DNA of 64,000 bases, from contig BSWB01000008.1 in assembly GCA_033239125.1 (NCBI GenBank), positions 12,368,001 through 12,432,000 on the forward strand, in the 5' to 3' direction. A model generated the notes under the pieces. That model was given only the letters and a program-made list of their open reading frames with translations. It was not told the DNA's origin and ran no database searches. A program made the translations under genes and the position numbers. This DNA is from Fagopyrum homotropicum. Lineage: Eukaryota > Streptophyta > Magnoliopsida > Caryophyllales > Polygonaceae. The first letter of the stretch is position 1. Every line of letters begins with the position of its first letter. Positions 44,708 through 55,275 of the stretch are shown piece after piece.

Positions 44708-46837
44708 TGTAATAGCTAGGATTTTCGAATTCTAATTAATGTTGATTAACTTAATCATTGATAGCAATTGCCATATAACTCGCGAAGATTTCGCAAGTGA
44801 TGAGTAAGAGTCCCACCGTTATGTTCCTGGCGTAATTTTGGGCGTTTGGGAAAATTTTAACTTTTTCCCCCGCGTAATTATTTTTACCCTCCGGTGTTAT
44901 TTGGAGCACTTGGGAGCTCCAATTAATAAAAATGCAGTTGAGAGAAATGATCAGGACATCAGATATGTCCTAGATATGAAATAACATGGAGAGGCAAAAC
45001 GGCCAAAAGAGTCGCTATTTCGTTTCTTAACGGCTAAGAAAGACGGCTTAGGAATACACGTTTTCCGAGGCAGTTGTGTAATAATTATCCCTACAATATT
45101 TCAGATTTAATGTTCCAATCTCGAGAAGTTTGGAGAAAGAGGTTCGACCCGCCTTTGGATCGGTTAAAGGATAATTATCGACTTTACTAAAGGATAATTA
45201 TCGTCTTCACTATAAATAGCGGAAAATCCTTTATTAATTCATTTCCTTTCACGTTTCCTCGTAAAAGCTCTGATTTCTTTCAACTTCAAACTCAGATCTA
45301 CTCTCCGTTTCTAATCCGATTTCAATTCCGTTTGAGTTTTTGGATTCCTCTCTTCATTCTCTTCATATCGGTACCGAGTTTCTGCATTTCCGAGTATATG
45401 GAGGGCTGGTCGAGCATATATGTCACCAGGACGGTTCCGTCGCTCAGATTCCGGTGAATTTGATGTTGTCCATGCGTAGCCTGCGTCGCTGTGATTCCGA
45501 ATCTTCTTTCAGATCGTCAATCGGGTTAGTAACGAATAAGTTATGAATTTATTCGTTTTCCGTACTGCGATTTGGCCTAAATTGACTTTAGGCTTGTCAA
45601 ATAGGACAATTAGAAATTCCATTATGGTCGTTATATTATTCTGGTGATTATGGGTTCTTTGTTTGATGAAATCTGATGACATGTGGGTTTAGAAATTGCC
45701 TGCGGACAAAACGTTATTCTGGCGAAATCTAATTAATTAATTAAAGGTTAATTAATTAAATTAGGATTAAAATTGAGATTGAGGAATGTTGATTAGATAC
45801 TACCTTGAGATTTGAGGAATTGTGAGTTATGCTGAAATATTGAGGTTTAGTTGGTTGTGAGGCTCATAGATTGAGTATGATCCTTATGGATCCCTTTGGG
45901 TCTAGGTGTGACCCCTTTGATGAATAGAGGTTGATATATCTCTTTATGCCTTGTTATTAGGCAGTGTCCCTCTCAGGATTGGAGGTTGATCGTGGTTGTG
46001 ATTGTACGATGTTGAGGTAAGTCCGTAGGACTTACTTAGCTACCATCCCTATATTGGGTGTTTGCATGAGTGGTGTGTGCTTTATATGTTTGCTATGATA
46101 GCATGAGTTGTCGTTTTTATCGACCTATGTTCTATTGACTGCCCCACTGCGTGGCTGTGATAACCTTTCCCTTTCATCCCGCCGTGGAGTCTGGGAGGTT
46201 CTCTGATGTCAGGCCAGACTGGTTTACAGGAAGGGCGCAATCTACTCCCATAGGGTACACGGATTGTGTGACCGATACTCGTACAGCTGGACATTGTACT
46301 CAGAGGCGGGGATGTATCGGTCCTCGTGTCACATACTTTCATCTATCTATATATATACGGTTTTTGACTGAACGGTTATTATATAAAGATAATAAATGGG
46401 TAAATGTGTGATAGCATGCTGATGTGTTTATCTTTCATGATTGTGCTTGTGCTTATGCATTACCTCATATACGTATGGTTAGCTAACGGTTTCATACCGT
46501 GTTGTAGATGTTTACAGGTTAGGCGCTACTGGGTGATCTGGCAGGGTGACAGGCCGAGGACTCTCGTACATTAGGTGGTTGGTTTGGGGTTGTTGTGGTT
46601 CCCCTCTGCGTGAGGATGATCTTTTGTACCTCCTGTGTGAGGATGTCGTTTTATATACTCGGCTATGTTGTTGTTTACTTTGGGTCGTACAGTTTATACT
46701 GTTTTATGTATTTGTTTTATATCTGTCAGTGCCATGTTGTAAGGTCCAGTGAACTTGTTGTCAGGCTAGGGTCAGGATCCATTGTGAGATCCTAGCCCAA
46801 TGTGACATCCCGAGTCCCGCGGATTCGGGGTGTTACA
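44708..46837 (+). repeat. 3' LTR of element B
   Basis: 2,130 bp, nearly identical to the 5' LTR. It carries an extra 17 bp at 45541-45557 that contains a near-inverted copy of the adjacent AACGAATAAG. Confidence 0.9.
46017..46517 (+). other. predicted LTR intron, element B 3' LTR
   Basis: Same donor hairpin, branch-like motif and acceptor as in the 5' LTR, 501 bp. Confidence 0.5.
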
Positions 46838-46880
46838 GCATGTTGCCGGCCGGCTGAGGGGGAGAAGGCGGTGTGGACAT

Positions 46881-47522
46881 CGGAGGAAAAGAGAGTGTTC
46901 TTTAATTTCTTACAAATGCAGGCAATGTCAAGATTCGGCGTCAATGTTCCTTTAAGGCTCAAATCTATTAAATTCCTCCATTAATGTGTTTGTTATAGTT
47001 GGGAGGGAGTTGAAATTGGGTAGGCAATGATATTGGCATGTATTTAGCAAATAAGTTGATGATGATTTTCAGGATTCTAAAAGTGAAAACTATGAAGCAA
47101 AATAGATCACGAGAAACAACTAGTAGAGTAAAGAATTAATGACATACAGAGCCACAACTTAGCCGTGTCGGAGCATACAACTCCAAACCAGCAGCACGGA
47201 TTAGCATCATCTCCTTCTCCATAAACAATGAACTGAAAATAAATTATCCAAAACTATTAAAACATATGCCGTCCAAGAATGAAGGACAACCGACGAAGGT
47301 GGCCTACCCGTTATAGTGATTATAAAATATACACAAACGATTCACCTAATTAATTTTAATAGTTTTTTAAGATTAAAATAAAATACTTTTTATTTTCGAT
47401 AAAACTCGCACAAGGTGCGGGTACTGAACTAGTTAGTCTAATAAAAAGTTACAAGTATCCTATTTTAATTGGAGTTACGGGTTGGTTATAGTATAAAATG
47501 CATAGAGAAAATTACCCAAAAC
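46881..47522. other. LINE 5' region and unassigned AT-rich sequence
   Basis: The first part is presumably LINE 5' untranslated sequence. From about 47000 to the start of LTR F nothing is recognised apart from the possible Helitron end. Confidence 0.4.
47403..47432 (+). mobile_element. possible Helitron 3' terminus
   Basis: CGCAC-AAG-GTGCG forms a short hairpin about 10 bases before CTAG|T. This is the layout of plant Helitron 3' ends (hairpin, then CTRR, inserted before T). The 5' TC end was not located, and the 420 bp upstream (46985-47402) show no coding motif. Only the end signature supports it. Confidence 0.35.
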
Positions 47523-50500
47523 TGTAACATCCGGAATTTTTATTCCGTGTGTTGAGGGGTTTATTGAACTTCCCGCAGGCGCAACTCAATTTTCCCGCAG
47601 GCACGAAGTGTTGAGCGTCGGGGTTTGTTCCGAAATCTCGTTCCGACCTCTCGTTTTTCCGCTCTTGTTTTTGGACCCCTCGGTTCCTAGCGTAAATGAG
47701 AGGAAGGGTCAGCTGACCTTTGGGTTCCATCTTTGGTGGCAGCCTTGTCCCTTCTCTCTCTCTCTCTCTCTCCCTTCCTCATTCACGTTGAAACTCTTTC
47801 CCACTTTCTTTCTTTTGCTCTCTTCTTCCACACATGACATTGGAAGAGCTCTTGATGATCCTTCCTTCTCCTCTTCCTATGTGAGTGTCCAGAAAGGAGG
47901 TGATGTGCAATCCGAGTTCAACAGTAAGCTCATTCTTCCCCATCATCTTCTTCAACTTCTTCCTCAAGCTTCAATGGTGGAAGCCTTGGATCCTAAGCTT
48001 TTTCTTCTTGTTTATGCTTGCATGTCCTTAGATCTAGCTTAGATCTTGTGTGGGGGTCTTTTTGTGTGTGAAGATCTTCCTTGATGGAGCCAGCTAGCCG
48101 GAAGAGACCGGAATAGAGTGCACAGTTGAGAAGAAAGTCGTCGAGAGCTCGCCTCTGGAGTTCGACCGCACCCGCGGCTGGACAGCGCCGCGGGGGCGCC
48201 AACAGTAGCCCAGCCGCAGGGGCGGCGGCTTTTGGCCGCAAGGGCGCCCATCTGTGTAATATCCGGAAATTTTATTCCGAAATTTTACTCTGTTTATTTC
48301 GAGTCAAATCGAAATTTGTTCCTTTGACCCCTTTCCAGTCTACCTAGGGTTATACCCAACACAAATTCTATCATTTTATGTGAGCTTTGATTCACATAAA
48401 ATGATGAAAGTGTATCAAGCCCTAATATATGTATACATATTTATATAGATATGAATATATCTATTTTGTTGACAAGCCCAAATGACAATTATTTGACAAA
48501 GCATGACAAGTATGTGACAAGGCCTTACAACCATCCAGCTCACTCCATCCTTGGGCCTTGCATGTTGTGTTCTTTCCAGCCCATGCACAACCTCATTCAA
48601 CTAGCAAATGAAGGGGACAGCTGCTACGTTATCTCTTCCCAACATAACTCCACAATTAAATTCTTCAGCATAATTTCCGTAATCTCCCCCTACCTATTTA
48701 TTCTATAATTGTTCTCTCTCCGTAGAACCCGCAAAGACTTTCCATCTTCGATCGACCCAAGTTTGTGACCCGGCTTTTACGCAGATCCTTCAACCCTCAG
48801 TAGGCCCTGAACGAGTCACACCACGACGCACCTGGACAACCCTCTCGAGCACTGCTGTCATCGAATTATCGCGCCAGAAGCCCTCCCTTTGCGCGCCAGC
48901 AGCAACAAGCAACTACCATCACCGGCTCCTGTCGCGAGTTGCAGCAAACCACGAGAGGCTACCTACTCGTGCACGCCAAGAGTGCTCCAGGGTAGCGCCT
49001 CCTCCTTCAACCTCCAGAAGACAGCCCATACGGGTTTTTTACAAACGATAGTAGCATCGCAACCATCGTCGTCGACGTCGAGTGCTGTCAAGGACGCCAA
49101 ACGTGGACCGGGTTAGGGACGATCTCCTTCCTCTCATCCTTACCTTCTATCTCCTCTGAGCAGTGCCATGCTTTCTCATCCTTCCCGTGCACACTTAGGC
49201 GTGGATGAGCAGATCGATCGAACCTCTACCTTTGCACCAACACCAGTTCAGTAGGGGTAAGTGTGGCCTTTCCTCCCTATTCTTTCCGTCTCGTTTCCTT
49301 AGCCATTAACTCCGGGAAATCTAGGGAAACAGACAGACCAAGGCTGGGTCCAAGGAAGTCGAGCCCGATCTTGTCCAGGCATAGGGACATTCTTGCCCTG
49401 GACGATCGACAGTAGCACCATAACCGTCGTACCTCTCCTCCTCTACACCTAGGGTGCACGCCCTTCCTTCGTCTGTAATAGTGGTGACAGTAAGGTAAAC
49501 CTCCCTCCCCCTTATACTCCTTTCTTCCACTAAGTCACGCTATTGATCGCTTACCATCTCACTGCTGAACGACATCCATAGCGTGTAGAGGGCTGGGACT
49601 TCCTGCCACCTCCGACACACAGATCCGAGCAATCAATCTACCCCTCCCGTCTGTCTTCAACACTTGCAAGTTCAGTGGTAAGACCCACCAATCTCTCCTT
49701 CTGTTGTAGGTTGTACCGCTCCTGTTTATAGCTGTAAGTATGATAGCTTTGTGTGATATGGAGATTTGTGTTAAGATGGGTCAGTAGGGTAGATGTGACC
49801 ATGGTAGTGCCGAGACTGATGTGGCTACAAGGTTCCAAACCGAATAAGAGAGTTCGCTAAATTCAGGAGACCTAAACAGTGGAGGGTTAGAACCTTTGAG
49901 ATTGTGCTTACTGCTGAGTACAAAAAAATAAATAAGCAATCACCTTTGGACCTTAATTCAACAGCTTAGTTTTACCCTCCTCCGTGCAAGTATGGTTATG
50001 TCTAGGTTAGGACTGGAGTGGCTGAGATGTGTTGTCGGAAATAGTAGAAACAAACCTACTGTAAGTAAAATTGTGTTTCTTCAGTTTTGGAAGTTGGAAA
50101 ACTGTCAAGGTTGTAGATCAATGTTAAGGAGTTATATTGAAGATCCACCGTTGAAATTTTGATAGATCATAGATGGATATATGTAGTTTACTTTGTCAAA
50201 ATTTGAGAATAAATGAACGGTCGGATTAAAAGTTCTAAGGTTCCAAAGTAGAGTAGTTGAGCTGTTTTTTTTTAACAGTGAAATTTGGCTAAGTATAGAA
50301 ATTTCTAAGTGTTGTAACCAACTTTGGAAGTATTTGTAGAAGGAATGGTTGAACAGTTTTGAGAAATTCTTGCTCTTATGAGTAGATTGGATATCATAGA
50401 CGATCTAGAGAATTAATTCTGAATTTTTATAACTTTATTCGAATTTCATATTTGAAGCCAAAGTTTGGCCTTAGTGACTTTACGGGGAATAGAAAAAATA

Positions 50501-50801
50501 TAGTTTCTCTATTTTTACCCAAACTCATCCTTGAGAGTTAGGAAATGGATTTTTAGTCTCCAATAAGAGTTTAAGTATAAATTATGAGATTTTTGTGAGT
50601 TTCGGGATCAAGGGTAAAATAGTCATTTTACCTTACATGAGTATTGTAATACATTATGTTCTAATAAGATCTCCTATTTTTGAAGTCTTAGACTTCTAAT
50701 TACCTTGGAAGTGTGCTGACGCACTTGCCTCCTTTGACAGGCTACTGAGTTCCTACAGTTACAGATCGAATTGTGATTAAGAGAGTCGAGACTTGAATTA
50801 G

Positions 50802-51262
50802 GTAAGTCCTTTGGGCTTACTAAGCTAGCTGCCAGATATGAGTGTGAATGATGATAATGGTGTTTGAATGATGTATGTACTAGTGTATTTCATAGTAGTC
50901 ATCGACCGACTTACATATCTGGCCTAAGAGTAACGGGCGGTAGCATTCTGCTCAGTTAGCCCGAGGGCACTGGGGGTTTCTTTCGGGACTAGTCCATACT
51001 TGGTTTGTGGGGACGCCACCGGCGGAGGTGTGCCAAACCATCACCAGTTGGATAAGGAATGGAGGCGGGAAATCTTAAGATTTCTCGTGCTACAACTTTA
51101 TAAAACATGATGAAGTGAATCACATAAGTTGTCAGATAATAACCGGATTGTGTGCCAGCATGTTGGGTGTTTATATTCTTCGTTTGTGTGTCTGTGCTAT
51201 TTATCTTTCTACTTATATTTGATTAGTTAGCTAACGGTTTATCCGTGTTGTAGATTTTGTAG
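50802..51262 (+). other. predicted LTR intron, solo LTR G
   Basis: The donor TAG|GTAAGTCC sits in the stem GTAAGTCC-TTT-GGGCTTAC (one G-T pair). TTAGCTAACGG is near 51229 and the acceptor is TTTTGTAG|, or TTGCAG| 16 bases later. 461 bp with the first acceptor. Confidence 0.5.
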
Positions 51263-51493
51263 AGATAAACAGTTGCAGAGAGATTCGGGACGGATGGTCA
51301 GCCGGGTCCACGTACTCATTAGATGGGGACAGGGGAGTCTTCCATACGGCATGCATGTTATGTATCTATATATGTGTTTGTAAGGCTGTCACATGTGTAC
51401 ATTCATACCATAAAAATTTTACGTTTTGAAATTGTTTAAATACATTTGTGCCTTGTTGTAAGATCCTAGTAAATTTGTTGTTAAACCAAGGTC

Positions 51494-51546
51494 GGGACCC
51501 ATTGTGAGGTCCTAACCAGTAGCTCCCCGAGTTCCAAGAACTTGAG
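51494..51546. promoter_or_regulatory. two terminal hairpins of LTR G
   Basis: Hairpin 1 is GGGACC-CATTGTGA-GGTCCT (51494-51513). Hairpin 2 is CCCGAGTTC-CAA-GAACTTGAG (51526-51546, one mismatch). Compared with B, a C-G pair in stem 2 has become T-A. Confidence 0.6.
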
Positions 51547-52372
51547 GTGTTACAATCTGGGCCGCAGGGGCGATTCTGCCCCAGTCCAGCTTCCTCTCCG
51601 GGGTCATGTTTCCTTCCTTTCGATCCCGTGCCTTTTCTTGGTGAGTTCCCTACCTTGTGTATGTAGTCTTAGATGATCTTAGAGTATGTTGATGATAGAA
51701 GCATGTTAGGTTTGAACCTAGGATGGTTGGAAGGAATGCCGTGTAGTGGCTTGTGAACCTTAGGCGAGTATGAAGATGTCGTTGGAATGTTTTGAGGGCT
51801 AAGGGTTGTATGTTTCTGAGTGGTACATAGGATGAGTGTAGGTTGTTTGTTGTGAGGCTTGTGAGGGTGAGTTTTGTGAGTTGTGGTTGTGAGGTTATGG
51901 GCTAGGGTATGCTTATCCTAGCTTAGAGTGCTACCTTTGTGATCATGGAGAGTAGGTATGATATCTTAGTGATGTTGTGATTTTTGATCTTGCGATATCC
52001 GAGGGCTTAGAAGTCTTAGGACATCTAGCTTGTTGAGTGTGATGCGAGCATGAGGGATTCTCGGATGCGGTCCTAGAATTGAGAGTCAAATGGTCTTGTG
52101 TTGTGTAACACCCCGAATCCGCGGGACTCGGGGCGCTACGGGTTGGGACCTCACAATGGGTCCCGACCCTTAGCCTGACAATAATTTCACCGGATCTTGC
52201 ATCATGGCACAAATAAAGGCCAAAACCGAAAAACAATTTTATGCAATGCAATGAAACCCGAAACCGAACAACCAAAAGACTTCAGCCGAGATACAAAACA
52301 AGGACTAAACGCCATACACGTTGCATACAAAATACAATAACCGAAGAATAAAACACGACTCGACTGTAACAC

Positions 52373-52425
52373 CCCGAATCCGCGGGACTCGGGGCGCTAC
52401 GGGCGGGGACCTCACAATGGGTCCC
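52373..52425. promoter_or_regulatory. two terminal hairpins of LTR D
   Basis: On the plus strand, CCCGAATCC-GCG-GGACTCGGG (52373-52393) and GGGACC-TCACAATG-GGTCCC (52406-52425, perfect). The functional orientation is minus. Confidence 0.6.
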
Positions 52426-52700
52426 GACCCTTAGCCTGACAACAATTTCACCGGATCTTGCAACAAGGCACAAATAAAGGCCAAAATGAAATACATTTTT
52501 ATGCAATGCAATGAAACCCGAAACTATACAAACAAAAGACTTCAGCCGAGATACAACACAAAACCCAAACGCCAAAAACACGGCACACAAAACACAAATA
52601 TCGAAGGACAAAACACAACTCAACTCTATCCAAAAACCCTTCCTAAAATGTACAGACCCCGGCTGCCCACTTTTCCGGATCTCTCGGCCGCATTCCTAAC

Positions 52701-53190
52701 CTGCAAGGCAATCTACAACAATCGGTATAAAACCGTTAGCTCATATTCGAAGCATTAGAATTAATGGGAAAGGCACATACACAAGTAATCTCATCACAAG
52801 CATACACCATACATAAAAGCACATCAATCCGGTTCATTATCTTTATTATTTTTAAGTCGTATCCCGTTCTAATTCAACTTAGGTTGTGACACGAGAGTCA
52901 CCGAAACTCGCCTCGGTCCCTACTTACCGGCATGGAATGGTACTGATGCATCTGACCGTCTACCAGCACGGGATAGTCGCCGAGAACCTCCTAGCTCTCG
53001 CGGGAGCCAGGCAAGTTGTCACCGCCCGTTATCATACACTTGGGCCAAAATAATATAAAGGTCGGTAATCCTAATTCCGGTTTAATTGTTATAAACAATA
53101 AACAATAAACAATAAACGATAAACACACACCACCCAACACACATCAATGCTAATACAAGGAATACGAGCTAAGTAAGTCCGGAGACTTAC
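52701..53190 (-). other. predicted LTR intron, element D 3' LTR
   Basis: On the minus strand the donor GAG|GTAAGTC is in the stem GTAAGTC-TCCG-GACTTAC, with GAGCTAACGG as branch-like site and acceptor CCTTGCAG|GTTAG. 490 bp. Confidence 0.5.
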
Positions 53191-55243
53191 CTCGTCCCAA
53201 AGATAATCCCGCTATATCCATCTCTCAGCTTCCCGTAGGAAGACACTCAACGCCTGTAAAAAGGCACACGATCAATATCTCCCTCACATACTAGAAGTCC
53301 TTAGACTTCTAGTTCCAATGATCTCGCAAGATCATAAACCATAACCATGATAGGATAACGACTCCCAATCCTCACGATCTCACAAGGTCATAAACATCAA
53401 AACACATGCTAGGATACTCTCATCCTAGTCTCCACAATCTCAACAAGATCATACAACCATAGTCTCAATCCTCATAAGCTCACAAGATCAACCCAAACAA
53501 TCAACGTCCTACAATCCTCACAAGATAACATCAACACCTCAAGCCTTATAACGATCATAAATCCTCAAAACTCACCTAAAGTCCAAAGCCACTACTTGGC
53601 ATTCACTCTAAGTTATGCTAGATTATCCAACCTAACATGATACTAATACTAAACATAACTAGATCGAGGGAAAGGATACTCACGCGAGGTCAAAGATGGA
53701 AGTCGGTCGACGAATGTTGAATGCGGATTCGTTAGGCCATTATCGGGGTCGCTTCCGGACCTAAAACCAAAGCTACACAAATTTAGCTAATACGCTAAAT
53801 TTGTTCGGAATATTTAATATACATAAAACTAAGGAAACTCGATTTCAAAAGCCCGCGTTAAAATCCGTAATAACCCTTCCGGGGAAACATATGAAATTGT
53901 TGAAACTTGGTCATAAAACCGCAGTTTACAACTTCGAGCCATGAACCCAAATTAATCCGTCAAGGGCATAAAAATATAGTGTATATAAATATAAGAATAT
54001 AACTCGAAGTAAAACTCAAGTTTAAAAACCGTAAACATATTTTCCGGACAAATTATACCATTATAAAAATATGGGTAATAATCCGTAATTAATTTCTTTG
54101 GGCCATAATATGTAAATATATAAGCAGGACATATTTGCAAAAATCCAAACTGTGGGCCATGAATGCAAATACAAAAGATGGGTATAAAATTGTAATTATA
54201 CCAAACATAGGGGGTCCCGACTTTAATTAACCAAAGGGTTTTATATCCGCTTCAAAGCTCTGCTGGTGAAGGGGAAACAAACGGAGCGGCGGCATATCAG
54301 GAAGAGAGGCGAGGCGGCGAGGCGGCGAGGCGGCGGTTGACAGAGGCGGCCCTGCTCCCTGGCGGTTGTGGCCTCGGCGGTGGCAGTTGCTACAGGTAAC
54401 GCCGGTTTCCTCCTCCGGCGTAAGAACTGTTCGCAGCATCAAATCTCGATCCGGCGGCGCTGGTTCCTTCCCGATTGGAGCTCGACTCGGCGGCTGCACA
54501 GGGGACAGGGAGGCGATTTGTCCGGCGTCGACAATAGGTCCCTCCCAGGCGGCGGGTGGTGACGTAATTGTTGGCGGCCGCTTCTCTGTTCATTGGTGAC
54601 TCGCAACCGAAGAGAAGGAGATCTAGGGGCGGGCTAGAGGCAGGCCGCAACAGGTTGGCTCTCCGGTGGTGGCATCGGGATAGACGAACAAGAAATATGA
54701 AGTTGGGAACTCACAAGGCTGTGATGAAGACGATCGATTGAGGGGAGGGTGAGATGGTTGAGAAGCTGCAACTGCTGAGAGTTGAGAGATAGGAGTGAAG
54801 GTGTGAGGTTGAGTGGTTGAATGAAAAACGCAGGAGAGAACCCAGAGGTCGAGTAGGGGAATCGAGAAATGGGAATGATGAAGGTTGCTTGTCGTTGTTG
54901 CCAAAAGAGAGCAGTGGTAGAGGACAGGCTACCGTAGGGTGCGAGGGGTCGGTTTCAGCAGCACCAATGGTGCTGCCTGGCGGGGATAAGTAAAAAGAAA
55001 AATAAAAAAAATAAATTAACTCGATCGGAAAAACCCGGATCTGGATTTTTTTAAATCGGAAAACTTTTCCGACTTTTCCCGAAAATAATAACGCGGATAT
55101 ACGCAAACGCATAAAATAATAATATACTCTAGAATGATATTTCACGTCGTAAAATACTTTTAATAAAAAAAAATATAAGCCACTAAATATGGATAACAGC
55201 GCAAGAATAAAAACGTAAACTTGCCTAAAATTGGGGCGTTACA

Positions 55244-55275
55244 ATAGATCCCCCTAAAAACAAGTTTCGTCCCGA
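55244..55275 (-). promoter_or_regulatory. polypurine tract region, element D
   Basis: On the minus strand TTTCGGGACGAAACTTG is followed by TTTTTAGGGGGATCTAT and the LTR start TGTAACGCCCC. Confidence 0.7.

Larger units (their letters stand above)
37575..46837 (+). mobile_element. complete gypsy element B (Tekay/Del-like), TSD GCATG
   Basis: 9,263 bp are flanked by GCATG at 37570-37574 and 46838-46842. The LTRs (2,113 and 2,130 bp) begin TGTAATAGCTAGG and end GGGTGTTACA. They differ by about a dozen substitutions and one 17-bp indel at 45541, so the insertion is recent. Order: primer site, gag knuckles, protease, RT, RNase H, integrase, chromodomain-like end, hairpin repeat array, polypurine tract. 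Almost every domain has stops, and catalytic residues are lost, so it was probably mobilised by another copy. Confidence 0.9.
36120..46880 (-). pseudogene. LINE ORF1 (DUF4283 plus CCHC knuckle), split by element B
   Basis: The start ATG is at 46880 (MSTPPSPPQPAG). After 38 bases the frame is cut by the 9.3-kb element B and resumes at 37569. Next come SISFPEGVRSLVVAEI, then the DUF4283 domain (GRNVSFRILEHRLYQLWHP, FYAVRFDKEDDFLRALSDGPW, FNPYNDPLCSIFAWARLSDLP). The zinc knuckle CLRCGLYGHGVERC is near 36850-36820, followed by a GPWMTVVRRPR motif near 36675 and a proline-rich tail to about 36120. Frameshifts lie near 37150-37180 and 36880. The protein would coat LINE RNA. Only its two outer parts (46880-46843 and 37569-36120) belong to this entry. 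Confidence 0.75.
31842..47000 (-). mobile_element. L1 LINE, split by gypsy element B
   Basis: On the minus strand ORF1 (start at 46880) is interrupted at 37570/46842 by element B, resumes at 37569 and is followed by ORF2 (36044-31939). A short 3' region ends in a poly(A) tail, seen as T10 at 31842-31851. Joining the flanks across one GCATG restores the ORF1 reading, which dates B after the LINE. The 5' end past 46880 is not defined. No clear TSD was found. Stops and frameshifts in both ORFs make it inactive. Confidence 0.8.
48255..51554 (+). mobile_element. solo LTR G, 3.3 kb, TSD ATCTG
   Basis: Flanked by ATCTG at 48250-48254 and 51555-51559. It starts TGTAATATCCGG and ends GAGGTGTTACA. Its 3' kilobase shares the donor hairpin, branch motif, acceptor and two terminal hairpins with LTRs A, B and D; the first 2 kb differ. 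No gag or pol text is present, so it is a solo LTR of a Tekay/Del-like family. At 3,300 bp it is the longest LTR in the window. Confidence 0.85.
48175..51575. repeat. GCCGCAGGGGCG motif cluster in LTR F
   Basis: Copies occur at about 48178 (CGCCGCGGGGGCGCC), 48211 (GCCGCAGGGGCGGC), 48234 (GCCGCAAGGGCGCC) and, beyond solo LTR G, 51561 (GCCGCAGGGGCG). CCCGCAGGCG occurs twice near 47573 and 47594. The complement is clustered in LTR H. G inserted between two motif copies. Confidence 0.7.
47523..52103 (+). mobile_element. LTR F, interrupted by solo LTR G and cut by LTR E
   Basis: It starts TGTAACATCCGGAATTTTTATTCCG at 47523. Native sequence is 47523-48249 and 51560-52103, with G between. The text then breaks at 52104 where LTR E (opposite orientation) begins; the remainder of F should lie right of the window. 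Start and style place it with gypsy LTRs. Its own TSD and end are not visible. Confidence 0.65.
52365..55243 (-). repeat. 3' LTR of element D
   Basis: 2,879 bp. A GC-rich block at about 54280-54700 includes a GAGGCGGC microsatellite (54307-54335). An AACAATAA repeat lies at about 53092-53118, and GCAGCACC-AAT-GGTGCTGC near 54959. Confidence 0.9.

Noticed and set aside
47608..48042. 144-codon plus-strand frame with a hydrophobic stretch (LFLDPSVPSVN, CPFSLSLSLPSSF)
   Set aside because: It lies wholly within LTR F, is driven by CTCT repeats, and has no homologous motif.
48889..49116. 75-codon frame MRASSNKQLPSPAPVASC in LTR G
   Set aside because: It lies within the GC-rich part of solo LTR G. 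No motif and no support beyond being open.
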